Below are positions 26,512-34,455 of a stretch of 64,000 nucleotides of DNA, one piece after another. The notes beneath the pieces are model-generated. The model searched no databases and was not told the origin of the DNA. It worked only from the letters and a program-made list of their open reading frames with translations. Position 1 is the stretch's first letter; each line of letters starts with the position of its first letter. A program made the position numbers and the translations under genes. The stretch comes from Ellagibacter isourolithinifaciens (lineage in GTDB: Bacteria; Actinomycetota; Coriobacteriia; Coriobacteriales; Eggerthellaceae), in NCBI RefSeq assembly GCF_008831035.1, contig NZ_WAJR01000011.1, forward strand, positions 1 to 64,000. The letters run 5' to 3'.

Positions 26512-26878
26512 CCTCGTCTACCTAACGCATCCTTCTCATTAATCCAATAGGAACATTTATTAGGCTAAAGGCGATATAGATGCTCTTGCGATTGTTTCCC
26601 CTTCAGGGTGATTTATTTCACCGGCATGGTGAACATTTCCAGCTCCTTACCCTTTTCTCACTAGTGTTCGAGAAACGACACAGCGCTTCGTTTTCGCAAT
26701 CTGGGAAACGTGCGCCGAGCCATACACCTTGACACTCAAATACGCATCCGCCTCGCAGGCGCGAGGCATACCTACCCCGAGGCGTCAACGACGCGAACGG
26801 GGCTTTCGCATCGTTGCTCCGGATGCCGACAGAAGAAAAGATTGTGGCAGGAAGCCACCTTAGCGAGAGGAGGCTGAT
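26512..26878. promoter_or_regulatory. Control region between XRE regulator and xis/int
   Basis: 367 bases, no convincing gene. It separates divergent units and must hold their promoters. Visible hairpins: GGTGA/TCACC near 26,610-26,626 and GCCTCG-CAGGCG-CGAGGC (26750-26767). A strong ribosome site (GAGAGGAGG) precedes the xis ATG. No certain -35/-10 pair could be picked. It is also a place to look for oriT, since no other long noncoding stretch of the element is this rich in inverted repeats. Confidence 0.4.
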
Positions 26879-27184
26879 ATGGAACATGAGATAGAAGAAG
26901 TCCCGTACGACGAGCAGCGCTTAAGAGACGCCGACCCCGATGGTCTCTACCTTTTCATGCTGGAGCCTTACCCATACATGATGACTCCGGATCAGGTCGC
27001 AGACTTCACCGGATCGACCGGACAAGAGATCAGGAAACTCCTGAACAGAGGAGATATCCAAGGTTGCCGAATCGGCATCAAGTGGTGCATCCCAAAGCTC
27101 GGGCTTCTCAACTACCTCAACAAGAACCGAAAGGCGGTAGATGAAATTGGGGACGAAGAAGCTAAAGTGCGACAAACCGTATGA
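26879..27184 (+). CDS. xis: Excisionase-like helix-turn-helix protein
   Basis: 101 residues, acidic N-terminus, then a DNA-binding domain of the HTH_17 type (MMTPDQVADFTGSTGQEIRKLLNRGDIQGCRIGIKWCIPKLGLLNYLNK). Its stop overlaps the integrase start by 44 bases in another frame, so the two are co-expressed. The position upstream of int and the fold fit an excisionase or recombination directionality factor. Confidence 0.75.
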   Translation: MEHEIEEVPYDEQRLRDADPDGLYLFMLEPYPYMMTPDQVADFTGSTGQEIRKLLNRGDIQGCRIGIKWCIPKLGLLNYLNKNRKAVDEIGDEEAKVRQTV

Positions 27185-28529
27185 CATAGATGAAGCTCGC
27201 AAGAAGAAGGGGCTCCCGCGCCGAAAGCGTTCAGATTCGCGCACTACAGCCTACGAGCTGACCATTCGCATTCCGGAGGAATATCGCACCTACTTCGATA
27301 ACAAGAAAAAGCTCACCCGAGTTGTGTTCGCGCTCAACAGGAAGGATGACCTGAAGTCTCAGATTGAGTCTTTTGAGAACGAGAAGAACGCTGAACTTGA
27401 GCGCAAGCAAGAAGAGCGTGGATATGCACGCCAAGGAGATGACAGAAACGAGCCGGGGCGATGCATGACCCCGCTCGGAAGTTATGCCGAACGCTATATC
27501 GACATCAGGAGCAACGGCTCAGTTGGCAAAGAAACTATCACGAGCGAACGTCGTCTCTTGCAGTACGTTGACGCTGTGATAGGCAGCATCCCCATCTGCA
27601 AGGTGACAGCTGAGGACATAGAGGGATGCATCCTCAAGGTACCGGAGCTCTCTGAGAAATGGGCGCTTGAGCGTAGAGCAGCTTGGGAGGAGAACCGAAA
27701 AACGGCACGATGGGCAAAGAAGCACGGTACACTTGTTAAGCCATTCAAGCCAATTAAGGTGGCAGGACCTGGCATGCAGGCAAAGGTGCTCAAGTTTCTG
27801 CGCGAGCTCATGAACTATGCGCTGGAAAAGGATGACATCACGAAGAACGTCGCGAAGGCGAAATTCCTCACGAGGTTATTCAAGAAGAGCAAGCCCCTCA
27901 TCGATCCCCTCATGGCTGATGATGCCGCTAGATTTCTCCAGGAAGTGGAGAAGCTGCCTTTGGGCTATCTCAAGGTCACGCTACTTCTCCTTCTCAACAC
28001 CGGGATGAGGCCAGAGGAAATGCTCGCTATCCGCGTAGGCAACATCACCTCCGATGGTAATGAGACCATCATCAGCATCACGAGTGCTCTCGATCGCGAT
28101 GGGAAAACCATCAAGGACTATCCGAAGTCGGACGCAGGGCGGCGATCGTTGCCTGTGGACGACTATACGGCAGATACTGTACGAGCATGGATAGAGCTCA
28201 AGTCGGAGATGATGAGGAAGATGGGGCTCAAGCCCTCCATGAGTATGCTGGTCTGTGGCCCTGAGATGATTCCTCGCACCTATCAATCCTGGCACCGAGA
28301 TTGGATGCGATTTGCGGCAGAGGCAGGGTTTGAGGGGGTGCGGCCTTATGCCCTGCGTCACACTTTCGCAACGTTGAATCTTGCAAACGGAGAGAACATA
28401 AAGACCGTGGCGGTGCTTATGGGCCATGCCAGCTCTGCCTACACACTCGACCTCTATGCTGCCTATGTTCCAAACACGGGTATAGGGATCGGCACGCGAT
28501 ACATGAACTTCCTACGGGCTGCCGCTTAA
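27141..28529 (+). CDS. int: Tyrosine recombinase (integrase) of the conjugative element
   Basis: Site-specific recombinase that inserts and excises the element, 462 residues. N-terminal arm-binding part (about 25-95), core-binding SAM-like domain (about 115-235, interrupted by a basic insert), and C-terminal catalytic domain with Arg in NTGMRPEEML, His-x-x-Arg in ALRHTFAT, His in LMGHASS, and nucleophile Tyr in YTLDLYAAY. Full length, intact. It ends 71 bases before tRNA-Gly, as integrases usually lie at the element border beside the attachment site. Confidence 0.93.
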   Translation: MKLGTKKLKCDKPYDIDEARKKKGLPRRKRSDSRTTAYELTIRIPEEYRTYFDNKKKLTRVVFALNRKDDLKSQIESFENEKNAELERKQEERGYARQGDDRNEPGRCMTPLGSYAERYIDIRSNGSVGKETITSERRLLQYVDAVIGSIPICKVTAEDIEGCILKVPELSEKWALERRAAWEENRKTARWAKKHGTLVKPFKPIKVAGPGMQAKVLKFLRELMNYALEKDDITKNVAKAKFLTRLFKKSKPLIDPLMADDAARFLQEVEKLPLGYLKVTLLLLLNTGMRPEEMLAIRVGNITSDGNETIISITSALDRDGKTIKDYPKSDAGRRSLPVDDYTADTVRAWIELKSEMMRKMGLKPSMSMLVCGPEMIPRTYQSWHRDWMRFAAEAGFEGVRPYALRHTFATLNLANGENIKTVAVLMGHASSAYTLDLYAAYVPNTGIGIGTRYMNFLRAAA

Positions 28530-28600
28530 GGTGTTACTCGTGGGGATTCCCTGAAATGACCGGCGGTACAAAGGAGGTAAGGTTATAATGGATTACCAAT

Positions 28601-28675
28601 GCGGGCGTCGTATAATGGTTATTACGGCAGCTTCCCAAGCTGCTCACGCGAGTTCGATTCTCGTCGCCCGCTCCA
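28601..28675 (+). tRNA. tRNA-Gly(CCC)
   Basis: 75 bases with encoded CCA. Acceptor stem GCGGGCG pairs with CGCCCGC, anticodon stem GCAGC/GCTGC with loop TTCCCAA (anticodon CCC), T-arm GCGAG-TTCGATT-CTCGT. A TATAAT box lies at 28584-28589, and the hairpin AAGTCGCC/GGCGACTT (about 28692-28712) follows. It lies between the integrase gene and a second, broken tRNA-Gly. Confidence 0.93.
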
Positions 28676-28736
28676 TAAACAATTGTGTCGGAAGTCGCCT
28701 CTTTGGCGACTTTCGTATTTCAGAGTAGAATTGACT

Positions 28737-28805
28737 ATTGGTTAGAAAACCAATCGTTTTTCCAGTATTTCGTCCAGTACGTTTGCTAGAATTACAGTAT
28801 TGGTT
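28737..28805. repeat. Short repeats near the integration border (candidate Int arm sites)
   Basis: ATTGGTT occurs at 28737-28743, inverted at 28748-28754 (together a 7-bp hairpin), and directly at 28799-28805. TCCAGTA occurs at 28761-28767 and 28773-28779, 12 bases apart. Clustered short repeats between int and the crossover core are what arm-type integrase sites look like. Confidence 0.4.
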
Positions 28806-28862
28806 TTAAGAACAGCGAGGTCAGACGGTTAATTCGAGTCGCGGAAGGTCGGGTAAGGAATA

Positions 28863-28910
28863 AGCTTCCCAAGCTCGTATTCGCGGGTTCGAGTCCCGTC
28901 ACCCGCTCCA
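28863..28910 (+). pseudogene. Severed 3' half of a second tRNA-Gly (attachment remnant)
   Basis: Starts with AGCTTCCCAAGCT (28863-28875), identical to the anticodon arm of the intact tRNA-Gly (28629-28641), then a good T-arm (GCGGG-TTCGAGT-CCCGT), the 3' acceptor strand CACCCGC and TCCA. No matching 5' half precedes it. T-arm and acceptor bases differ from the intact copy, so it is not a recent duplicate. It is followed by a strong terminator, as expected of the original chromosomal tRNA locus. Confidence 0.75.
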
Positions 28911-28953
28911 TTGAAAACCAGCGGCAATGGAACACGAGCATTGCCTTTTAAAC

Positions 28954-28973
28954 AAACCCGCTGCGGCGGGTTT
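28954..28973 (+). terminator. Intrinsic terminator after the broken tRNA-Gly
   Basis: AAACCCGC-TGCG-GCGGGTTT followed by a T-run (to 28975). It would have ended the original tRNA-Gly transcript and insulates the HAD gene. Confidence 0.85.
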
Positions 28974-29024
28974 TTCTATTGCAGCAGGTCTCTCTTATAA
29001 GGAAGAGAAGGAGCGGCTTCACTC

Positions 29025-29690
29025 ATGAGCGACAAGAAATCATTCGACACCTTCATCTTCGACCTCGACGGCACCATCCTGGACACGCTGCCCGATTTGG
29101 TTGTTGTCACTAACGAGGCCCTTCGCGAGCAGGGATTTCCCGAGCGAACGCACGATGAGGTTTTGAGCTTCGTGGGCAACGGGCTCGTCGCACTCATGTA
29201 CCAAGCGGTGCCCGAGAACACCCCGAAAGACATAGCCGACCAGGCAGTTGCATGTTGGAAGCGCTTCAACCTGGAATACGACAACCACCTGACCGCGCCC
29301 TACCCGCACGTCCCTGAAACGCTCGCCGAGCTGCGCCGACGCGGTTGCAAGCTGGGCGTTCTCTCCAACAAGTTCGACGGAGGCGTGCACAAGATTATCG
29401 CCCAATGTCTCCCCGGCCTCTTCGACGTGGAGCACGGCGAATGCGAGGAAATTCCCCGAAAGCCGAACCCGGCGGGCCTGCTGCGTACCATCGAGGAGCT
29501 GGGCAGCACGCCGGAGCGCACCGCCTATCTGGGCGACTCACCGAACGACATCTTGGTCGCTCATCGCGCCGGCGCCTGCGGCATTGGTGTTTCGTGGGGG
29601 TACCACACCGCGCAGGAGATGCGCGACGCAGGGTCGGACATCATGCTCGAAAGCTTCTCCGACCTGCTGGAATACGCACCAGAAGTGTAA
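29025..29690 (+). CDS. HAD-family phosphatase, phosphoglycolate phosphatase-like
   Basis: 221 residues. Haloacid dehalogenase motifs are all present: I FDLDGTILDT, II LSNKF, III Lys in RKPNPAG, IV YLGDSPNDI. The cap domain between motifs I and II is of the helical C1 type (Gph/PGP subfamily). It likely dephosphorylates a small metabolite; substrate cannot be told. Ribosome site AAGGAG lies upstream. It begins the chromosomal backbone after the element. Confidence 0.88.
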   Translation: MSDKKSFDTFIFDLDGTILDTLPDLVVVTNEALREQGFPERTHDEVLSFVGNGLVALMYQAVPENTPKDIADQAVACWKRFNLEYDNHLTAPYPHVPETLAELRRRGCKLGVLSNKFDGGVHKIIAQCLPGLFDVEHGECEEIPRKPNPAGLLRTIEELGSTPERTAYLGDSPNDILVAHRAGACGIGVSWGYHTAQEMRDAGSDIMLESFSDLLEYAPEV

Positions 29691-29708
29691 AGCTCCAAGA
29701 ACAACGAG

Positions 29709-29760
29709 GCAAAACAAAGGGAGGCAGTTCCCCCATGTGGACTGCCTCCCTTTGTTTTGC
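29709..29760. terminator. Bidirectional terminator between HAD phosphatase and galE
   Basis: Perfect 20-bp inverted repeat (29709-29728 with 29741-29760, 12-base loop) with A- and T-rich outer ends, between convergent genes. Confidence 0.9.
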
Positions 29761-29808
29761 ATAAGCAATGCGGGGGCGCCCAATGCCTGCCCCCGCGATT
29801 CCGAAATC

Positions 29809-30942
29809 CTACGCCTTCGTCGCGTAGCCGTCGGGGTTCATCGACTGCCAGCGCCAGCTGTCGGAGCACATGCGGTCGAGGTCGTACTGCGCAACCCAGC
29901 CCAGCTCTCGCTGCGCCTTATCGCAAGCAGCGTAATTCGTCGCGATGTCACCCGCGCGGCGAGGCTTGATCTCGTAGGGAATCGTCTTGCCGCAAGCACG
30001 CTCGAACGCATGGATCACGTCGAGAACGCTCGAGCCCTTGCCGGTTCCCAGGTTGAAGATGCCCACACCCCGACGCGAGCCGTCAGCCTGAGCCTCGCCC
30101 TGGATCGAGCCGAGCCCGGAAGGCTCGCCCGTGCCGACCTTGCCGCCCATCCAGTCGAGCGCGGCAACATGCCCGCGCGCCAAGTCGACCACGTGGATGT
30201 AGTCGCGCACGCCCGTGCCGTCCGGCGTGGGATAGTCGTCGCCGAACACGCCGACCGCAGCGAGCTTGCCAACAGCGACCTGCGCCACATAGGGCACCAG
30301 GTTGTTGGGAATGCCCTTCGGGTCCTCACCGATAAGGCCGCTCTCGTGCGCGCCGATGGGGTTGAAGTAGCGCAGCAACACGACGTTCCACTCGTTGTCG
30401 CCCACGTAAAGGTCGGTAAGCACCTGCTCGAGCATAGTTTTCGTCTGCCCATAGGGGTTCGTGGCGGAATGCTTCGGGCAATCCTCGGTGATGGGCACGA
30501 ACTCGGGCTCGCCATAGACCGTGGCGCTCGATGAGAACACGATGTTCTTCACACCGTGATTGCGCGCGACGTCGCACAGGACCAGCGTGCCCGCGATATT
30601 GTTCCAGTAGTACTCGAGCGGCTTGCGCACGCTCTCGCCCACCGCCTTGAAGCCGGCGAAGTGAATGATCGCATCAACATCGTGCTCGGAGAAGATGGCT
30701 TCCATCGCGTCGCGGTCGAGCACGTTCGCCTCGTGGAACGCGCATCGATCGGCGCCGACTCCGGCAATCTTGCGCACGCGTTCGACGGCGACTTCGCTCG
30801 AGTTGCTCAAATCGTCGACGATGACGACGTTGAAGCCTTTCGCAAGCAGCTCGACGCAGGTGTGCGAGCCGATGAATCCAGCGCCGCCGGTGACCAAGAT
30901 CGTAAGCTCGGTGGGCAACTTCGCCAGAGATTTGTTTGCCAT
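29809..30942 (-). CDS. galE: UDP-glucose 4-epimerase
   Basis: Interconverts UDP-glucose and UDP-galactose for galactose use and cell-surface sugars. 377 residues from the ATG at 30942. NAD-binding TGGAGFIGSHTC at the N-terminus, FSSSATVYGEPE with the catalytic Ser, and NPYGQTKTMLEQ with the YxxxK pair. The length is about 30 residues above E. coli GalE because of an insert near residue 255 (SGLGSIQGEAQADGS). Single gene with its own terminator. Confidence 0.93.
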   Translation of the reverse strand: MANKSLAKLPTELTILVTGGAGFIGSHTCVELLAKGFNVVIVDDLSNSSEVAVERVRKIAGVGADRCAFHEANVLDRDAMEAIFSEHDVDAIIHFAGFKAVGESVRKPLEYYWNNIAGTLVLCDVARNHGVKNIVFSSSATVYGEPEFVPITEDCPKHSATNPYGQTKTMLEQVLTDLYVGDNEWNVVLLRYFNPIGAHESGLIGEDPKGIPNNLVPYVAQVAVGKLAAVGVFGDDYPTPDGTGVRDYIHVVDLARGHVAALDWMGGKVGTGEPSGLGSIQGEAQADGSRRGVGIFNLGTGKGSSVLDVIHAFERACGKTIPYEIKPRRAGDIATNYAACDKAQRELGWVAQYDLDRMCSDSWRWQSMNPDGYATKA

Positions 30943-31160
30943 AATCACTCTTTTCTCGGAGGGTCCAAGCTTTCGCCATGATACCGCACCTCAAAGCTGT
31001 GCGCATGCCCTCCAACAACATCGCAAAACAGCAACGAAAATAGACGATGCCTCGCGAAAAGGAGCATTTCGTCGCTATAATGGCATCATTCTATTAGTGG
31101 CAAACGTCTATCTCTAAGGTGCGCAGCGCGCGACGGGTGGACCAACGAAAGGAGCTCCCC

Positions 31161-31499
31161 ATGGAAACGTATTACGACCCGGCAGATCTCGCAAAGTTCT
31201 CCGCCGACGGCATTGGCGAAGGCGCCCCTGAGTTGTGGGACCTCTTCATGGCGTACTACGGCAAGGTGTTCGAAGAGGGCGCGCTGACCGCCCGCGAGAA
31301 GTCCATCATCGCGCTCGCCGTGGCAGCCGCCGTGCAGTGCCCGTACTGCATCGACGCCTACACCAACTCCTGCCTGCAGAAAGGCGTTACCGAAGAGCAG
31401 ATGACCGAGGCATTCCACGTAGCGAACGCGATCCGCGGCGGCGCGGCGCTCGCGCATGGCGTGCAGATGAAGAAAATTGTCGAGAACCTGGAGATGTAG
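31161..31499 (+). CDS. AhpD-like carboxymuconolactone decarboxylase family protein of arsenosugar locus
   Basis: 112 residues from the ATG at 31161, 6 bases after AAAGGAG. The motif AVQCPYCIDAYTNSC has the redox CxxC and following His/Asp-rich helix of the AhpD/carboxymuconolactone fold. It is directly upstream of arsS; the AhpD-like protein that accompanies arsS genes is annotated as an arsenosugar biosynthesis-associated peroxidase-like protein, and this fits. It probably handles thiol or arsenic redox steps. Confidence 0.85.
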   Translation: METYYDPADLAKFSADGIGEGAPELWDLFMAYYGKVFEEGALTAREKSIIALAVAAAVQCPYCIDAYTNSCLQKGVTEEQMTEAFHVANAIRGGAALAHGVQMKKIVENLEM

Positions 31500-31516
31500 T
31501 CTCATCGCTTATCCTT

Positions 31517-31550
31517 CGAGGGCCCGGCTGTTTGGCACGCCGGGCCCTCG
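31517..31550 (+). terminator. Hairpin between the AhpD-like gene and arsS
   Basis: Perfect 12-bp stem (CGAGGGCCCGGC with GCCGGGCCCTCG, 10-base loop), followed by CTTTG. The short T-run suggests partial termination or mRNA processing inside a two-gene operon. Confidence 0.65.
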
Positions 31551-31577
31551 CTTTGCGAGAAAGACGAGAGGATGATC

Positions 31578-32582
31578 ATGGGATACATCGAAGAGGTGAA
31601 CGAGGCGCTTGCTGCCTATCCGCCCTTCTGGCAACACGTGGGGGAATATCGCCTCACCGAGAACGCGCTCGACACGCTTCAGATCAACATCGGACTCAAG
31701 TGCAACCTGGCGTGCAAACACTGCCACGTGGAATCGAGCCCCGCGCGCACCGAGGAGATGTCGCGCGAGACGCTCGAGCAGTGCCTTGCCGTCTTCTGCG
31801 ACCGCGGTTTCAAGACGATCGACATCACGGGCGGAGCTCCCGAGATGAACCCGAACTACGAGTGGTTCCTGCGCGAAGCTGTCGGCGCGGGCGCAAGCGT
31901 AATGACGCGCTCGAACTTGAGCATCTGCAAGGAGCCAGGCTACGAGGGCATTCCCGAGCTGTGGGCCGAGCTGGGCATCATCGTCATCGCGTCGCTTCCC
32001 CACTACGTGAAGAAAACATCCGAGAAACAGCGCGGCGCGGGCACCTTTGACCCGACGATCGAGATGCTCCAGCACCTGTGCGCGCTTGGGTACGGCAAGG
32101 GCGAAGGCACAGGACTTGGCGGCAAAAGGCTCGAGCTCGACCTGGTGTTCAACCCGCTCGGCGCGTTTCTTCCACCCGAGCAGGGGGCGCTCGAGGCCGA
32201 GTACAAAGCGAAGCTGAAAGCTGATTTCGACATCGATTTTGACAACCTCTTCGCCATCACCAACGCGCCCGGCGGGCGCTTCGGCGAGCGACTGCTCAAG
32301 ACGAACAACATGGACCGCTACATGAACACGCTGATCGGGGCATTCAACGAGGAAACCGTCCCGGCGATGATGTGCCGCACGCAGCTTTCGGTATCGTGGG
32401 ACGGCACCTTATACGACTGCGACTTCAACCAGGCGGTCGGCATGCCATGCAAAAACGGCCTCACCATCGCCGACATGGCGGCGGACCCGTCGATTCCCCT
32501 TGCGCGCGAAATCCGCTTCGGGAACCACTGCTACGCCTGTTGTGCAGGATCGGGGTCGAGTTGAGGCGGCTCAACGGCGTAG
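31578..32582 (+). CDS. arsS: Radical-SAM arsenosugar protein ArsS, predicted selenoprotein (UGA at 32562-32564)
   Basis: Radical SAM enzyme of arsenosugar formation. The cluster motif CNLACKHCH is at about residues 38-46 and the C-terminal Cys-rich region ends NHCYACCAGSGSS. Reading as usual, the gene stops at UGA 32562-32564. Cys homologues continue with a Cys-Gly-Gly there, and here the frame past UGA encodes GGSTA then TAG at 32582. A hairpin with a GGUCU apical loop follows, so UGA is read as selenocysteine in my view (protein about 334 residues). NCBI describes the family as a radical SAM (seleno)protein. The start at 31578 has better spacing from GAGAGG than 31572. If the host lacks Sec machinery, the product would end 6 residues earlier. 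Confidence 0.85.
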
Positions 32583-32593
32583 GTCTTGCGCCG
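32575..32593 (+). promoter_or_regulatory. Bacterial SECIS-like hairpin in arsS
   Basis: CGGCG (32575-32579) pairs with CGCCG (32589-32593); the 9-base loop TAGGTCTTG contains GGTCT, the apical feature of E. coli fdhF SECIS recognised by SelB. An outer GCGG/CCGC pairing (about 32566-32602) can extend it. The loop is 15 bases after the UGA, close to the spacing in known bacterial SECIS elements. Confidence 0.75.
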
Positions 32594-32602
32594 CTCAACC
32601 GC

Positions 32603-32651
32603 AGAAAGCCCTTGGCCGACCTGCAGAAAAGCAAGCCGCCGAGGGCTTTCT
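32603..32651 (+). terminator. Terminator-like inverted repeat after arsS
   Basis: AGAAAGCCCT (32603-32612) pairs with AGGGCTTTCT (32642-32651), 10 bp with a 29-base loop, directly downstream of the SECIS and stop codon. No long T-run. Confidence 0.5.
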
Positions 32652-32733
32652 CGTATGAAATGTCAGCCGCTGTTGACTTATACTCTTTTCAAGTGCATCA
32701 TTGCACGCTGGCGCAACGAAAGGAGTCTTCCCT

Positions 32734-32814
32734 ATGAAGAAGCACATGTTTTGGGCATATGCCGCGATCGCATGCATGGTCATGTGCGTCTGGACGGGCA
32801 AAGCCCACCGCTAA
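32734..32814 (+). CDS. 26-residue membrane miniprotein (DUF6219-like)
   Basis: Begins MKKHMFWAYAAIACM and ends WTGKAHR: a basic start, one hydrophobic span and a short polar tail. It has a good ribosome site (AAAGGAG, 7 bases before ATG) and is followed by its own terminator, so it looks like a real monocistronic gene. It resembles the tiny DUF6219 proteins seen in Coriobacteriia (MKKHxWAxxAxxCM...YTG pattern), recalled from memory. Function unknown. Confidence 0.65.
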   Translation: MKKHMFWAYAAIACMVMCVWTGKAHR

Positions 32815-32827
32815 GGATATTGAGCGC

Positions 32828-32858
32828 GGGCGGCTTCCGCGAACTGAAGAAGCCGCCC
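32828..32858 (+). terminator. Terminator after the miniprotein gene
   Basis: GGGCGGCTT (32828-32836) pairs with AAGCCGCCC (32850-32858), 9 bp with 13-base loop. Only two T follow on the plus strand. Confidence 0.6.
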
Positions 32859-32919
32859 TTACGCTGTTCGCCCAGATAGATACGCTCTCTTGCGGCCCTC
32901 ATAGCGAATTGAGGCAACG

Positions 32920-34455
32920 CTACTTCTCGTCGTATTGCGGAATCTCGGTGTCGTCGACTTCCTCCAAATTGCCATCGTAGACATAGTGCTTGGTCTCGCG
33001 CGCGATGACGGCGGACAGGCCGAGGACCGCGATGCAGTTCGGAATGGCCATGAGCGCGTTCATCACGTCAGCGAAATCCCACACCGTAGAGCTCAAATTG
33101 GAAACCGCGGCGCTGTTCGACGCATCGCCGACCATCATGCAGCCCCAGAACACGAACAGCAGGAACACGATGTAGTACGGAAGCACCGCCTTCTTCCCGA
33201 GCAGATAGCTGATCGCGCGGTTGCCGTACTGGCTCCACCCGAGGATGGTGGAATAGGTGAAGGTGAGCAGACCCACCAGCAGTACCAGCGGTCCGAATAC
33301 GGGGATTTTCTCGAAGGCGGCGGTCGCAAGGCCCGCGCCGGAAGAGATGGTGCCGTTGGCGACGGCGGTGGAAAGCTCCGGGTTCGCGATCAGAGTAGTC
33401 ATCAACATGAGGCCGGTGATGAGACACACGACGACGGTGTCCCAAAAGGTGCCGGTCATGGAAACGAGAGCCTGACGTGCGGGGTTTTTTGTGGTGGCGG
33501 AAGCGGCAACGAGCGGCGCAGAGCCCATGCCGGACTCATTGGAGAAGATGCCGCGCTTGAAGCCGAACTGCAAAGCAAGCGTCACCGTCGAGCCGACAGC
33601 GCCGCCGGCAGCACCAGCGGGGGTAAACGCGCCTTCGATGATCTGGCGAACCGCCTCGCCGAGGTACTGACCGTTGATGCCGATGATGATCAAGCAGCAC
33701 ACCACATAGAAGAGCGCCATGACGGGGACAAGCTTCTCGCACACCCTCGAGATGGACTTGATGCCGCCTAAGATGACGATGGCGACGAGCACCACGACGA
33801 CCGCGCCCACAAGCCACTGCGGGATGGCCTTGCCGTCGACGAGCGAGGTGTTGTAGAGGGCGTCGGCAAGCGAGTTCGACTGCGTGGAAGCGCCGATGCC
33901 GAAGGCTGCCAGCGACGCGAACAGGGCGAACAGGATAGCGAGGATGCGACCGAGCTTCTTGTTCTTGAAGCCGCGCTCAAGCGCATACATCGCGCCGCCG
34001 AGCATCTTGCCGGAGTGGTCCTTCACGCGGTACTTCACGCCAATGAAGACCTCGGAGTACTTGGTGGCAATGCCCAAGATGCCCGTGATCCACATCCAGA
34101 AGATGGCGCCCGGGCCGCCGAACAGAAGACCCGTGCCCACGCCGACGATGTTGCCGGTGCCGATCGTGGCGGCAAGAGCCGTGGTCAGCGCGCCGAACTG
34201 AGTGATGTCGCCGCTTGCATCGGAAGGGTCGTCCTTGGTGACCGACATCTTGATGCCCGTGCCGAGCTTTCTCTGAATGAAGCCCGTGCGGACGGTCATG
34301 AAGATGTGCGTGAACAGCAAAAGCAAGATCATGATTGGGCCCCACACGAAGCCGTCGACGGCGTCGATGACGTCAAGGGGGCTTGTCGCGCTCGCAATTC
34401 CCGTTGCCAGCCCGGTGAACGGAGCGACGAAGAACGATGTCAGGAAGTCCTCCAT
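32920..34455 (-). CDS. Sodium:alanine/glycine symporter (AGCS family)
   Basis: Imports alanine or glycine with Na+. 511 residues, about 11 membrane spans. AGCS signatures: GTGNIVGVGTGLLFGGPGAIFWMWI near residue 95 and FKRGIFSNESGMGSAPLVAASA near 290. The C-terminus is a soluble acidic tail. Monocistronic; the 320-base upstream region shows no riboswitch I can name. Ribosome site GGAGGGG 4 bases before ATG. Confidence 0.92.
   Translation of the reverse strand: MEDFLTSFFVAPFTGLATGIASATSPLDVIDAVDGFVWGPIMILLLLFTHIFMTVRTGFIQRKLGTGIKMSVTKDDPSDASGDITQFGALTTALAATIGTGNIVGVGTGLLFGGPGAIFWMWITGILGIATKYSEVFIGVKYRVKDHSGKMLGGAMYALERGFKNKKLGRILAILFALFASLAAFGIGASTQSNSLADALYNTSLVDGKAIPQWLVGAVVVVLVAIVILGGIKSISRVCEKLVPVMALFYVVCCLIIIGINGQYLGEAVRQIIEGAFTPAGAAGGAVGSTVTLALQFGFKRGIFSNESGMGSAPLVAASATTKNPARQALVSMTGTFWDTVVVCLITGLMLMTTLIANPELSTAVANGTISSGAGLATAAFEKIPVFGPLVLLVGLLTFTYSTILGWSQYGNRAISYLLGKKAVLPYYIVFLLFVFWGCMMVGDASNSAAVSNLSSTVWDFADVMNALMAIPNCIAVLGLSAVIARETKHYVYDGNLEEVDDTEIPQYDEK

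Larger units (their letters stand above)
1..28875. mobile_element. Integrative conjugative element, right part
   Basis: Integrase, excisionase, regulators, type IV secretion genes (T4CP, PrgI, VirB4, hydrolase, VirB6-like), adhesin and sortase, plus defence cargo, in one block ending at a tRNA-Gly anticodon-arm core (28863-28875). The left end is not in the window, so inclusion of the restriction cassette (1 to about 9.2 kb) is inference from continuity. No relaxase is seen. Confidence 0.75.

Noticed and set aside
28846-28910. A complete second tRNA-Gly
   Set aside because: The 3' half is good, but no 5' acceptor strand or D-arm pairing exists before 28863.
30015-30515. Long open frames opposite or out of frame with galE and other GC-rich genes
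   Set aside because: They lack ribosome sites and family motifs and mirror the real genes; the galE frame has full catalytic motifs.
32372-32737. Plus-strand frame overlapping the arsS end and SECIS
   Set aside because: No ribosome site or family; the same DNA is explained by arsS and the hairpin.
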